Source of the DNA: Elysia chlorotica
Taxonomy: Eukaryota > Mollusca > Gastropoda > Plakobranchidae
Assembly (NCBI GenBank): GCA_003991915.1
Contig: RQTK01000175.1
Span: forward strand, 565,520 to 629,519
Length of the DNA: 64,000 nucleotides
Reading direction: 5' to 3'
Positions 1 through 11,664 of the stretch are shown here, one piece after another. The notes below the pieces were generated by a model. It was given only the letters and a program-made list of their open reading frames with translations, made no database searches and had not been told where the DNA came from. A program made the position numbers and the translations under genes. Numbering within the stretch: the stretch's first letter is position 1; each line of letters starts with the position of its first letter.

Positions 1-2347
1 TGTAGACTGAGAGCACTGGCAGTTGAGGTGAGTTCAACGTCTTTCAAACCACGTTTTTTCACATTTAAAAATTGCTTTTCAATTTTAAAATAAATACCAT
101 CTAAAATTAGCAGTTGCAAGAGGCAAAGTAAAATGGATCACAAGATACCTGGTGGTCCTATATATATTGCACAAGTTCTGTACAGGTGAATCGCCATGGC
201 CTATGACATAACCAGGAATGGAAAATATTCAATACTGCCATTCCCACATTGTTCGTTTCCTTGTTTATAAAAGCACTTACAGGTGCATATATAGAAGAAA
301 TAATGCTTATACTAACATCTCTGAGAGTGAGAGCTCTCAACAATAAAAAAACATAATATATAATATATAATTTATAAAAAAATATAAAAAATTTCAGTGC
401 TTAGCCTAGAGCACAAAACAACTTTGCACATAATTTTGTAACACTTGGTATGATGCAAAGGAGTGAACAATAGTAACACTAACAGTGAAAGGAATGATAA
501 CAATTTATAAAAAAAAAAGTACATTTGAAAAAAGCAGTGATCTTAATAATAATAAAAAAAATGATGGTAAATGATGTACTCAACTTTCAATTATGTGCAA
601 AACAGCAAAAACATAGTCATAGCCATATATTGACATGTATATTTTTAGGTTTAAAATAGGGGTCTTTATTTTTTTTTCTTTTCGAAACAACACTTACATT
701 ACAACCAATTTGTAGTCAAAGTGATAAAAAATTTAATACCAAAATAAAATACAGCTTTCAAGATTAAAACCTAGTGAGAAAAAGACTTTAAAACAAGTGA
801 AAGTAAACATTATAATACTAAATTTGCAACAATTTTCTGTACCGCATAAAAATTATCAATAATTTTAAAAACTCACAGTTCCCTTTATTTAAAAAAAAAA
901 AAAAAAAATACATGAAGTTTAGGAATGTTTCAGATTTAAAGACTTCTTGCCATAAGTCTTCACCTTGAATTCAAATAAAAATTAAAACATCTCACAAAAA
1001 TCCCCCAAAATAAATCTACCCGATTGTTAAACTATAGTACTGGGATAACAACCTTAGTTCTTACAATATAATATGTAAAATTAACTTTTGAAGAAGAAAT
1101 GAAGATTACAGATAAGTGACTTAGAAGAAGATTACTTCATTTCATATGCATATATATAAGTGCATTTTTTTTCTATGTAATAATAGTCCTATATACAGTA
1201 AAAACCTTTAAAAAATGAAGATAATTTTAATTTCTTATATACCAAGTTTTGCGTGAGGACAGTTTTTTTTTCTCTCTTTGGCTCTGTTGAATCAGACTTA
1301 TAAGCCATCCAAATATTTCTGGCTTGATTCTCTTAATTCGTAGCTAGCAATACCAATAGGCATTACAAAAGTACAACATGTCAAGCAGCATTCAATGCTT
1401 ATTGCTTCCCAAGGCACGCATTTAAAAGAAATGAGGTTGGGAGAAAGTTGCTATAGAAAGAAAACAAAGGCAAACTATTAATGCAATTTTTCAAATAAAG
1501 TAAGGAGCTGTAATTGTAAGTGTGTAACGCTTTCGTAGTCCAAGTTTATTCCCTCCTGCAATTCAAATCCTCTTAGTTCAAATTTTTGATCCAATCCCAA
1601 CCACTTTGAGGTGTTTTTTTTTTTTTTGTAATGGAAATAGCTTAATAAATATTGTTTATTATCATTATTATTATTAACTCATATTATGAGATTTCCACTG
1701 TACTTTTTTTTTGACACAATGTGATTTATGAACAGATCTAACTGCAAAAAGTTACAGCCATAAGATTTGAAAAACATATAACAACTTCTTTTAAAATGTA
1801 TGCTTGTCATAAAAGACACAATAAAGCTTCATAATTGCTATTTTTCATATATTATAGTTTATACATTTCGTAAGTGAATCATTCTTTGGTTACAAAAATA
1901 ATTTAATTTAAAATAACATTTCTAAATCAGGAATACAGATTTTGTTAATTAATAATATTTTGGTTACAACAAATATTTAGTTATAACAGTTTTGAATCAG
2001 GAATATTTAAATATTAAAATATTTATAAAGCTTTTCACATCTAATTTAAATATTAAAATATTTATAAAGCTTTTCACATCTAACTTAAATATTAAAATAT
2101 TTATAAAGTTTTTCACCTCTATTTACAATATAAAGGAAAGGGTTTGCATAGTGTATTCATTATTCATTGTATTCACAGCCAACACCTTCAAGGTGCTCAG
2201 TTTTGATGCCTTAACATTTGTGTATCATTACTATCAAGCATGCACCTGTTTTACTTCAGAAAAAAAAGCATTATTTTTAATCAGTCACAGTGGATGCCAA
2301 GTCACCGTCTTTAATTTGTTAGGACTGCTCCATGAAATGTGAACTTT
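1..2347. other. AT-rich non-coding region downstream of the JmjC gene
   Basis: I see no supportable coding exon here. Part of it is probably the 3' untranslated region of the minus-strand JmjC gene, whose stop codon is at 2348-2350. One minus-strand AATAAA (TTTATT on the plus strand, about 1655-1660) is a possible polyadenylation signal, but other A-rich candidates exist and none is decisive. The region also holds a threefold 39-bp tandem repeat near 2005-2121. Confidence 0.5.
2005..2121. repeat. 39-bp tandem repeat, three copies
   Basis: Three near-identical 39-base units follow one another, starting at about 2005, 2044 and 2083. They differ by a few substitutions, mostly in the third. The period is a multiple of three, so an open frame runs through it, but the repeating peptide is a translation of AT-rich DNA and no gene is implied. 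Confidence 0.85.
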
Positions 2348-2449
2348 CTAGAGCTGAGTGGGCACATGGAGTTGTTGAATGGCCTCTTGGGTGCGTCTCA
2401 TACCTTCTTCCAGTACACGTGGAGAAATATGCGCAAATATGGCTTTTAC
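2348..2449 (-). CDS. JmjC gene, coding exon 7 (last)
   Basis: The acceptor is TTTTTTCAG, read in phase 0. It encodes residues 369-401, a helical tail rich in charged residues, and ends in TAG. The C-terminus (HVPTQL) is not a KDEL-type ER retrieval signal. Confidence 0.85.
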   Translation of the reverse strand, partial: VKAIFAHISPRVLEEGMRRTQEAIQQLHVPTQL

Positions 2450-5400
2450 CTGAAAAAATCACAATAAAAATGTGCAAATTTATTAAGTAGTAGGATCACA
2501 ACATTGAAAAAAAAAGTCTGCTTATTCAGATGATATAACACCTTAGCAGAGCAAATTGAAACTGCTAATATTTAAGCCATTGGTACAGTGACTGTTCATA
2601 AAAAACATAGACATACAAGTCATAGGCACAGCAATTGTGTTTCAGACATTCTTTGTTTACCATCCTGATGAAATTAAATAATTTCTCAACTATGGAGTGC
2701 TTCAAAAATTAACAAAATAGGTGTTTCAAGTCACTGATTTGTCCATCGCAAAATCATAGACTAGATATACCTCTTTCTGCAAAAAAATCCCCCCAAAACA
2801 ACATATATCTTGAACAAATGGATATAAATATGAGAAACTGGAAATTCCACCAAAGTTATTTCTACAGATCTTACCACATCCTCAGGGGCCATATTATCAA
2901 TGTTGTTTGGCAGAGATGATCTTTCAAGGCTGCCACCTTTAAACATTTCCTCCAGGACTGTTTGGAAGTTGTTGGAATTCATCAGTTGGCCGGCAACAGC
3001 AAGAGTCGGGACAGCATTGTTAGCCTAGAATAATAATGTAACAATTAAAGGAAACAGGATTATAATAGAATTAGAACTTGAACGCAGTGAGCACGAACAT
3101 CAACACAGCTTCAAGACAAATTTGAATGTGTATTGGAAACCCTATTGTAGTTTAAACCTTTTACTGAAACACAGTGACGACAACACAGCTTAACTTCACT
3201 TGTGGTGTCTCACTATTATTGTAATGTAATTTCTTTTGAAGATGTCACATTCAACATTATATATTTTCGATGTAACACACATTGACTGAATAAATTTGAA
3301 TTTGAATTTGAATTTGAATTTGAAAAGCGCATTCCCTACTTCTCACATTGTTCAAATCGATTAGAAATGAAGGAGGGCCTACACATTTTTTACAAAAGTT
3401 CACAAAAGATGAATTCGTGTAGAAGACGTGTTGGTATTTACACTCACTGAAAGAAGTTTACTAGTCCTTATTAAAACACTATTGTGAAAGAAGTTTACTA
3501 CTCCTTATTAAAACACTTAAATTTTATAGGTTTTTACTTAGTCAATTGCAATAAAATAGAAAAGCCTCTAGTTTTTTAAACATTTTCCTAGAAAATCCTT
3601 AGCAAACCTGGTGAAATAGCATTTAGCAGCAAAGGGTTACTAGAGTGCCATTCTCTCAAACACAGACAGTGGCGGTACCTGATGAAACCATCCTGGCGGG
3701 ATGAAGAGCATCTCCCCCGGTCCCTGGTCAACCTCCAGGTACTTGATCTTTGAGAGACTATGGGCTTGGTCTGGATCAAACAGGTCAAGCTCACTGGACC
3801 AGTATAATCAAAGAGAATACATGTAGGTGAATGGATCAGTAAACGATCGTAATGCATGAACTAATCTTTATTTCTTTAATGATAAAAGCTACGGAATCTC
3901 TAGTTCCAAAAAAACTGCTCATGTTTACTTCACACAAAAATATCCATCCAATTTTTTTTCAAAGAAATTTATGAAAAAAATGTTTAAGAAGATAAATTAA
4001 ATATTATAAAAACTTCAATCTAAACCAGCAGTAAAACAAAGCAGCTGCCAGGAAAAAGTACAAAATTGTTGGAACTCCTTATCATAAAATATTTTACAAG
4101 TAAGGTTCTTTTTCTCAGTTCCTGAGTGCGCAAAGATAAAATTTTATAATAAACAAACAAGACATATTTTAAAAGTTTAAAAACTCCATGAAACAAAAAC
4201 TTGGGTTTAAGAATCGACTGACACAAGAGAAAGTGAAAGTTACGATTTTTCGTAGTCCTTTACACATAATTATTGTAATCATATTTTGTTAGAAGTGAAA
4301 ACCTAGTACAAGTAAATCTTAATTTGATATTACAGAAATGCTAATCTAAATACACATAAAATAAATGGAGAGAAAGACAATTAAAAAAAAAAGCATTATG
4401 CTCCCATACAAGGATATATAATATACATAACTTATAATACACATAAATGTCACGTCAAAGTATAATCCATAGGCCTTGGTTAAAATATTCATGTTTTTTT
4501 TTAATCGCTGTTCGACCAGAAAACAACAAGAAAAAGCTCACACTTTCTAGAACTGAAACAAAGACAACAAAAAGTTTTACTGATTTTCCCTTGTAAGACT
4601 GAGAGTTAAAGATAGTTTTACACATAGGAAAAAAGAAAGAGAAACAGTTCATGCAAACCATCATTTTATAGTCAAGTATAAGACTTTTAAAAGTCTCAAA
4701 ATGAGAAGAGTAGAGTTCTTCAAACATTGTAAAAGGGAATACATGTATAATTTCACAAAAAGGTCTGCTACTTAATTGAAAGACAAAGAGTTCTGTTTAA
4801 CAGAAGCGTTTCACACAATCACACTGCTTTTCTACTTTATAAAATATACATGTAATAAATAATATTGCCATCTATTTTATGGGTGTGCAAGGGTGTGAAA
4901 TGTTATCTTTTTTTACTTCTAAAAAAGTAACAGAACTTTTTGTAAAATTTCATTCTCTATTATTAAGTTAAGTGCAACAACAAAAATCTTTGTATTATTA
5001 ACATGTGGGCAGTACAAGGTACAATAGTTTAAAACCTCAACTGGCATTCTAATTTTATCAAAAACATTAATTGATGGAACCAGGAACTTTTATACTGAAA
5101 TGCCTATTTGCATAAATATTTGTCATTGAACAGGCACAGCTAAGGGAGCACATTCAGCCCTAAGCAAACACCTACACAGCTGCTGGATAAAAAACTTCAG
5201 AGAAAGATTCACTAAAGATTTTCACCTGCAGTTTGCCTCATGTTCCGATATTGACCATTACAATGATGTATAACTTGATATATAGTGGTCAAATTTTGTG
5301 GTCAAATCAATATTTTGATGTGGGAGTCATGGACAAAAATGTGAAAAAAGATAAATTTATAACTGCTTTCAAGCTGGTTTGATTATGTATCCAAATTACT

Positions 5401-8400
5401 AGTTTGTAGAAAACGGCTAACAAAGATTTACAACGGCTAAAGCAAGGGGAAGAAATTTATGGTGTTGATAGATAGAAAACAAGGTCTACAAACTGTATTC
5501 TAAGAATAACTGGTAAGCGAACAAGGAATTTACATGTAATTCATTTTTAGATGAAGAGTTTCGATATTGACTAATATATACAACCTAATACAGTGGTCAA
5601 ATTTTTAGGCCAATGGAATTAACAAATTTTGGGGTAGGGAGCCATATTAAAAAATGTAAAAAAAGATAAATTTATAGCTGCTTTCAAGTTATTTTGATTG
5701 TGTTTCTATATTTTTGAATAACTAGATAAGACAATACCATTTATGTAAGAGCTGAAAATTATCAATATCTACCCTCAGATGCCCTAAAAAAATAAAATAA
5801 TGTACACATCTGGTGACACTAAAAGGCATTTGACACTTGCAACAGAGAAAATATGAAAATATACCTACATAAATCTAATTGCAGGAGAAAAAATGGCTAT
5901 ATGAACATTTGATACATGAACTAATCATAACTGTAATTTGTAAACAGCAACAACAAAAAAAATGAAAAAAAGGGAGGGGGGGGGGACTAACTGAAAAAAA
6001 AAAAGGCTTAACAAAGAAGCTTAGATGATTACGAATAGCACCTTGTCTTAGGCACAACACTGACTTTATGATTACATCTTTAAAAGAACCCAGCACCTCA
6101 CCTATTATATTTGACACATTCCAGAGGAAATCCACAGCGTCTGCCTGGTGTAACAGACAGCAACTTATCCTGACCAGGGGGAAGCAGCTTAGGGTGGACG
6201 CGAGGCAAGAGATTCAATAATAGTACAAACTACAGAACTATCTTATCTTTGGTCGGGTTGAGTTGAGTTGAGTTGGTTTAACGTCCAACATCAGCACTAT
6301 ATAGTTTATATTTTTGTTTTTTGTGTCCCCAAGACTTATGTCTGACAATTTTATGTGCAGCCACACATGAGACAGGGTTTTGTTTTTTTTCCATGACTTC
6401 TGTCTTAGCCGTTCACTTTATACTGACACCGACCCAACCAGTAGGGAGCAAAATCGCCAGGGTTTGAACCCGGACCTTTTGCGTCAGATGTTCTACCCCA
6501 GGGCCACCGCACTCCCCATCTTTAGTCAGATAAAAGCAACAGTCTCCCGGTCCTCAAGAAAGACCCTTCATAATGACAGGACCCAGAACGGGCTTCCCAG
6601 GATATAGCCACTCGTGCTGTACTGACACAATTCACAGCGCATGCTTGGTCTAACACACAGTCATTTATCCTGACCAGCGGGAAGCAGGTATGAGGTTCAA
6701 TAACATTACAAACCACAACACTATCTTGGGTCAGAGAAAAGCCAAGCTGTCTCCCAGTTTAACATCTTCTAGGCCTCAAGAAGGATCCCATACAGTGGCA
6801 AGACCCAGAATGGGCTACCCAGGACATAGCCTGTCATATTACACTGATACCACCCAAACCAGCCAGAGAAAAAAAAAACGTGGCGGCTAAAGCGGGGTTT
6901 AAACATAGAGACTTTCTGCATCAGAGGCAGATGCATTTACGCCAGTGTCACCATACTCCTTTTTTAATAAAAATTGCGTTTTAACTGCATGTAATAGCTA
7001 ATTTCAGGTAAAAGGAGGGAGGTTCATGTGTGGGCGTGAGTGTGGTAGTTTAGTTTCGTTGCTGCAGAACATCCAGGTCAAATCCTAAACCACACTGCCC
7101 AGTTTTTAATAGATTCTACTACATTTGTAAAACTATATTTAACTGGTACAGAAGTCCTGATACCACAATATCCTTGCTTCCTTTCAATGTCAGTGTTAGT
7201 AAGTAAAACTGTATGATAAACTAAGACCCCCGACTAGGTGGACTTTTTAAATTTAAGACATTGATCTCAGCCTATAGCTTTGTTGAACTTACTACTGTAT
7301 ACCAAAAGTTGGTCTTGGGGAATATCCTTGTGAACGATGGACGTCAAGAAATAAAAAGCATCTTAAGCTAAGCCCTTGAGGTGTCGGTGAATTAGTCTCA
7401 ATTTCTGTCTGATATTCTTTAAATTGTGTGAGAACAGAGAGTGAGGCTAATGGAAGTAACAGCCGAGCATTGTAATTGTATGTCATGTTCTGTATCTTTT
7501 CAATACGCCTTAAGTGCTTTGTAAGCCAAGACTTTTTGTATCTATAATCACATTTTTTTTTGCCATAAAATTGTGAAAAGGAGAAAGGCAAAAAACAAAC
7601 AAACAAATAAACTACCATTCCATGTTGGAGAAGATTGTCTATACAGAAAGGCTGTTTCACTGCTAATAATTATAAGAAAATCGCTACTCATGAGATTGAT
7701 ATCAGTGATTCTCTCTTCTTCTCTCATTTTGGTTGCGCTATGAGAAATAATTTTCAATGTAGATTTTGGTAATTTTGAATCAAGCAAAGGAGGAAAAAAC
7801 AAAAGCAAAAATCCGGCAAGAGTAGAGAATGAGAGGAAGAGGATCAACTATACATTATTTAGCTAGCAAGCTTTCCTTGACTTAGAGTAAAAATGCATTC
7901 AGGTTAATTCAATCATCTACATTCTAATCTCTGAAGGTCCATATTTTTTTCATTCAAGTGATGTTGTTTTTAAGCATTTATATCTGATTTTCTGACCATT
8001 ATTATCAAGGCAACATAAAATTTGCAGTTACAGAGATAAACACATTTTAACTAGAAATACAGTGTGTTTCTATACTAGTATTGCAATGCTCAAGTTATAT
8101 CAACCAGTTCACCAAGCAAAGCCACATTAAAAGTCTAAATCATAAAATAGTATGTTTCCATCATTATAATAACAAGTCTTTAAATTACAAATGCTGCGCA
8201 ATGTGATATAAGAATGGGTAGTCAAAGGAGACGCATATGATATGGCAAGATTTGGTTAAACATTATTACAGAAGGTACTGACTTTCTTTCTTTGCTATTT
8301 GTAGACCTAGTTGTTTGAAATATAATTATACTTTAAATATTATATATTAAACAAAAAGTCTGAATACCATGCATGTATATGCCACCTTAAAGAGAATTGT

Positions 8401-11400
8401 GCATTGTTTTGTAAGATCTGTTATAAAAGACTTACTTTCCAGCGCTTCAGTCCACTGATGACCGCATTTGTCCCTGTCCAATTGTAGGGGTCAATGTGCA
8501 GTGAAGACCTGGAGTGGGCCGTTCCCCAGAGCAACATGCAATCCCAGGGTCTCACTGATGCCGGCAACAGCTGGAAAAAATCTTCCTCAACATAGATCTG
8601 GTATGATGTCAAGAGAAATATATTTGGTGTTTAGACAAGAAGGAAAAAAGATATGAAATATAATTAACCTTTTCACATTGCATTATTTAAGGCATATTAC
8701 TTGTGTGCACACTATTTTAGGGAATAAAAAAAATTGTAGAAGGTAAAAGCTTTCATTTTTATTATTTTTAATTGGAACCCTGAGCAATCAAAGATTCCAC
8801 GTTTTGGTATTCATATTCTGGTCCCTCATACAGTACAAAGGAAAAGCATTGTTATTTCTAAGTTTAGCAACTTAGAACCAACTCTCGTGCCTCTAAAATA
8901 TTGAGATGCTGTTGATATGTGATAGTTTGTTATAAAAGTATGATTTGCAAGTGTACAAGCTTCAATATCCATAATATGATCCCATGCTACACTGCATAGT
9001 GACAGTACCTACAGAAAAATTAGAGTAGTTTATGATAAAACACATGTTTGTAAGTATTTCAACAGTCCAAAAGATTCACTATTGTGTTCATTAAAGATTC
9101 ATCATATCTTACCTTTCACAATATTTACCAATACCATATAACATTTTGGTAGAATTAATGACCAATATAACAGGAAAAAGATAGCAAAGCATGATTCAAA
9201 TTAAAAGAATCTTTCTGAATTTATTTTGAGAGAACAAAGATATTTAGATTAAACAATAAAAAGGCTTTAGGCTTTTGCCTACTTACAGGTTGTAGAATAT
9301 GAGCCCTCAACTTCGGGTTTTGAATTAAGAACAATTCGTCTTGCAGGTAAGTCCATGTTCTTGGAGTGCTCATATGCAAGTGGTCTAAAAATATTTCCAG
9401 CGGTACTGAGAATCCAGATTTCTCTGAATTCTGGAATGGAAAAAAATAAAAGTAAAAATGACAGAGACCACCACATAGTCCACAACTCTAGGTAGAACTT
9501 TTGAGCATCACTTTACACAAATTATGCATAGGGGGTTTACAGTAGCTATCTCTTATTACATGATTTTTAAAATGTCATAACAGAATAATTTTGTGGAATA
9601 TTTTGTCCATGATTGATATTTGATTAAAAAAACTTTTTTTAAAATAAAGATAGCAAAACTGAAATCCATCCTTTCAAGCTTAAGAATACTAACATCTACT
9701 TCAAAATTGAAGACTATACAGTTTATAAAAAATCGTAGAAGATCTGGATCCAGCACACAGACGGTCTCCAGGCAATACTTACAGATCTGCTTAGCTTTGT
9801 TCCATTCTAAGTTTCACAGAGAAAACAGCTTTCCTACTTATACTACCATCTTCTACCACTGAGTGTGCGAGCGTCTTGTTTTTTTAGTATCCAATATCAG
9901 CAACAAGGCAATATTCCCAAAAATAACATCTGACAATTTAGAATGTTGCAAAAGAGAAACATTGCAAGGATACCAGAACTCAGCCGATCACATTTTACTA
10001 AACAGCAACTCAATTAGATGGGAATGAAATCGGACAAATAAATTTTTTTTGGACACAGGATTTCAAACCGAGAACCTCCCAATTTAGGGACTGGTGCGCT
10101 ACCAGCCTTCCCTTCCCCACTTTACTTCTGCTGCAAAGAATAGTGCTTCTATCGCACATTGAAAGCTCTCACCCAGAGACAGTAGACCTGTGGCCATTTC
10201 CCCCTCCCCCCTAACAAATATTCACACCCTTCATATCACATTAGGAGCAAAAGAACTCATTTTCAGGTCTTACGCCGTAACCGCTTGACATCCCATAACT
10301 TACAGCATAGGTTGTCATGGTTACTCTGCTCCTGCCGTACTGCTTCTTGAAGAAATCAGCTGTCCAATTCATTGCTGGCCATGTTGACATCACATCTGTC
10401 ACGATGACTGGCCTTGAAGACATTTAAATTGAAAATAATCAAGCAGCAATAATGCATTGTGGATGTGAATGGCTTAGTTGTTAGTGTGCTTAGTCAGGTT
10501 TGGTTTGGTCTAATTGAGTTGGGTCTAATATGATTTGATCTGATTTGGTTTTGTTAGTTTAGTTAGCATTTTAACATCCATTGTCAGCAACTAGGCTATA
10601 GGCTACCTAGATAGACAAATGTTCATATTGGCACTGATCTAACCACCAGATGGGAACAAAGCGACCTGATTAAGGATCTAGTAGAGAACCTCCCAATTAG
10701 AATAGGAACCAGTATATGAGGTCAGTTTTACCATGGCTAAATGAAGTTGCCAAATTGAGGCACAGGTTCAAAAACTGTCTATAAAAGTTCTTTTTAAAGC
10801 TTTTGCATGATCTCTTCTCCCGTAGACCTGTTGGTATGAAGTTAATTCTAGGTTTGTGGTTGCTTTTTCTTTTCAGTATTTTCATGACACAATGCTTAAA
10901 ATTCATTTAAAAGACCACACTCTCTCACCAATTTAATATTGTCTATTATTAGTGAAAATGCTATCATTTTACATCAACACCTGAATGGTGACTATGACTA
11001 ACAGCCATTCAGTTTTTAGAGGGTATCATCCCACTAAATTATTTTTTTTTTAATGAAGAAATTTAATTAAACAAAAATCTAGTATATAATGCATAAATCA
11101 TAAAGTGGGTTGAAATATTAATGTTTTTAAAAGTGTTCAAGTTTGAATTATTATGATTCACTGACAGTGACGTCAAGTTTTCTGATATGAAGCATAGTTA
11201 TCATAATTTGTATATCTATTTACCATTTGCCATCGTAGACATCATGAAACTCTTGCAGACTGAGTTTTTGCCTCTTGTCCACCTTCCCACAGGAACCACT
11301 TTCTCTGCCACTGCATGCTTTGAAATTTTCTTGTCTCTGAAACTCAAACCTAGCACCATCTTCAGTTACACCCTTCAACTGTCTATGAGTTTCCTCTAAT

Positions 11401-11651
11401 ATCTCATCCTGTCCTGCATAATCTTGACTTCTTTTTTCATTGGTTATGGTATGGTTCCACTGAACTTCAAATCCAACAAAGTTTTTCATGAAAATAAAAC
11501 TTGTAATGCATAAGGTTGTAATAGCCAAAACAGCTGGTAAATGAAGGCACCATATACCGAAAGGTTGACTACTGGATAAAGAGCTCCCACTTTGCTTGAG
11601 TTCACTTTTAGCAGGTAATTGTGATGAAGTCTTCAATCTTCTCCTGACCAT
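2348..11651 (-). CDS. Membrane-anchored JmjC/cupin-8 domain oxygenase-like protein, 7 coding exons, 401 aa
   Basis: Coding exons in transcript order are 11651-11224, 10412-10304, 9430-9287, 8597-8436, 3789-3679, 3024-2875 and 2449-2348; phases agree at all six junctions. A basic N-terminus is followed by one hydrophobic segment (about residues 31-58), which suggests a type II membrane protein with the catalytic domain in the lumen or outside. The JmjC core has HID at 261-263 and FHQ with H317, giving the His-Asp-His iron triad. N271 and K278 sit where JMJD6 has a conserved Asn and its 2-oxoglutarate-binding Lys. Sequons at N66, N158 and N266 fit a lumenal location. From family knowledge this is an Fe(II)/2-oxoglutarate dioxygenase fold; the substrate is unknown. 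I cannot assign it firmly to JMJD6, JMJD8 or another subfamily, so no symbol is given. Introns 4 (4.6 kb) and 1 carry repeats. Confidence 0.85.
2875..3024 (-). CDS. JmjC gene, coding exon 6
   Basis: 150 bp, phase 0 to 0, acceptor TTCTAG and donor GTAAGA. It encodes residues 319-368, continuing the cupin fold directly after the second iron histidine, followed by an acidic Asn-rich stretch. Confidence 0.85.
3291..3322. repeat. (TTTGAA)n microsatellite
   Basis: About five hexamer units lie in intron 5 of the JmjC gene. Confidence 0.9.
3449..3522. repeat. 37-bp tandem duplication
   Basis: Two copies starting at about 3449 and 3486 are nearly identical (GAAAGAAGTTTACTA...). They are intronic, with no coding value. 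Confidence 0.8.
3679..3789 (-). CDS. JmjC gene, coding exon 5 (second iron histidine)
   Basis: 111 bp, phase 0 to 0. The acceptor chosen is CCAGTGAG because the AG four bases earlier would break the frame; the donor is CAG|GTACCG. It encodes residues 282-318 and ends in PPGWFHQ, the typical JmjC motif with the distal iron-binding His (H317). Confidence 0.85.
5241..5705. repeat. Diverged direct duplication, about 150 bp units
   Basis: Copy one at 5241-5390 and copy two at 5558-5705 share the order TTCGATATTGAC, AGTGGTCAAATTT, AAAAAAGATAAATTTATA and GCTGCTTTCAAG-like text. They are separated by about 170 bases of unrelated sequence, so this is either a local duplication or two insertions of one unnamed element. 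Confidence 0.7.
6255..6527 (-). mobile_element. tRNA-derived SINE with target-site duplications
   Basis: Read on the minus strand, the element opens at 6527 with a tRNA-like head. An A-box-like TGGCCCTGGGGTAGA is followed by a B-box GGTTCAAACCC. A body containing CTGAGACAG-like and TCAGACATAAGTC text follows, then a tail of ACTCA units at 6255-6275. The flanks ATCTTTGGTC (6245-6254) and ATCTTTAGTC (6528-6537) are a 10-bp target-site duplication with one mismatch. The neighbouring duplicated block at 6625-6840 shows the same host sequence without the insertion. Confidence 0.85.
6538..6965 (-). repeat. Duplicated block ending in a second SINE head
   Basis: The host sequence around the SINE (6115-6254 joined to 6538-6620) is repeated at about 6625-6840, sharing CTGACCAG.GGGAAGCAG, CAGTCTCCC.GT and GACCCAGAA.GGGCT. 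From about 6835 to 6965 the text again matches the SINE head, with an A-box-like and a degraded B-box on the minus strand. This suggests a composite SINE family with more than one body type. Confidence 0.65.
8436..8597 (-). CDS. JmjC gene, coding exon 4 (HxD iron motif)
   Basis: 162 bp, phase 0 to 0, acceptor ATACCAG and donor GTAAGT. It encodes residues 228-281 with HIDP (H261, D263), N271 and GLKRWK (K278). The H-to-K spacing of 17 residues equals that between the iron His and the 2-oxoglutarate Lys of JMJD6. Confidence 0.9.
9287..9430 (-). CDS. JmjC gene, coding exon 3
   Basis: 144 bp, phase 0 to 0, acceptor CATTCCAG and donor GTAAGT. It encodes residues 180-227, including PLEIFLDHL and TWTYLQDELF, a helical segment in front of the JmjC core. 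Confidence 0.85.
9878..10115 (-). mobile_element. tRNA-derived SINE copy in intron 2 of the JmjC gene
   Basis: On the minus strand the head reads CTGGTAGCGCACCAG (A-box-like), then GGTTTGAAATCC (B-box). The body shares TCGGCTGAGTTCTGG, TTGTCAGATGTTATT and TTGCTGATATTGGAT text with the copies at 6.3, 46.9 and 51.3 kb. Confidence 0.8.
10304..10412 (-). CDS. JmjC gene, coding exon 2
   Basis: 109 bp, acceptor TTCAAG and donor GCT|GTAAGT. It completes the split Trp codon (TG|G, W143) and encodes up to residue 179. The PVIVTD..STWPA..W pattern is the strand-helix entry usual at the start of cupin-8/JmjC domains. Confidence 0.85.
10490..10720 (-). mobile_element. Degenerate SINE copy in intron 1 of the JmjC gene
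   Basis: It matches the SINE body (CATTTTAACATCCATTGTCAGC, ACTGATCTAACCACCAG, AGAGAACCTCCCAATTAG) with a GGTTT-rich tail on its left side. The tRNA head on the right is badly worn. Confidence 0.6.
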
Positions 11652-11664
11652 TATGAAACTGAAT
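11224..11664 (-). CDS. JmjC gene, exon 1 coding part (membrane anchor)
   Basis: ATG is at 11651. Just upstream on the minus strand a long pyrimidine run ends in TTCCAG at 11665, so bases 11652-11664 are probably 5'UTR after an untranslated intron. It encodes residues 1-142 plus two bases. Residues 2-6 are VRRRL, the hydrophobic anchor is about 31-58 and NHT is at 66-68. The donor is TG|GTAAAT. Confidence 0.8.

Larger units (their letters stand above)
3790..8435 (-). other. Intron 4 of the JmjC gene (4.6 kb), repeat-bearing
   Basis: The intron contains a duplicated block of about 150 bp (5241-5390 and 5558-5705) and a cluster of SINE-related sequence at 6115-6965. No exon is supported within it; the short open frames here are chance frames in AT-rich or repeat DNA. 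Confidence 0.7.

Noticed and set aside
6430..6527. tRNA gene suggested by A-box and B-box text (also at 10060-10115 and 47030-47112)
   Set aside because: The heads do not close into a full cloverleaf and each is joined to the same body and tail, so they are SINE heads.
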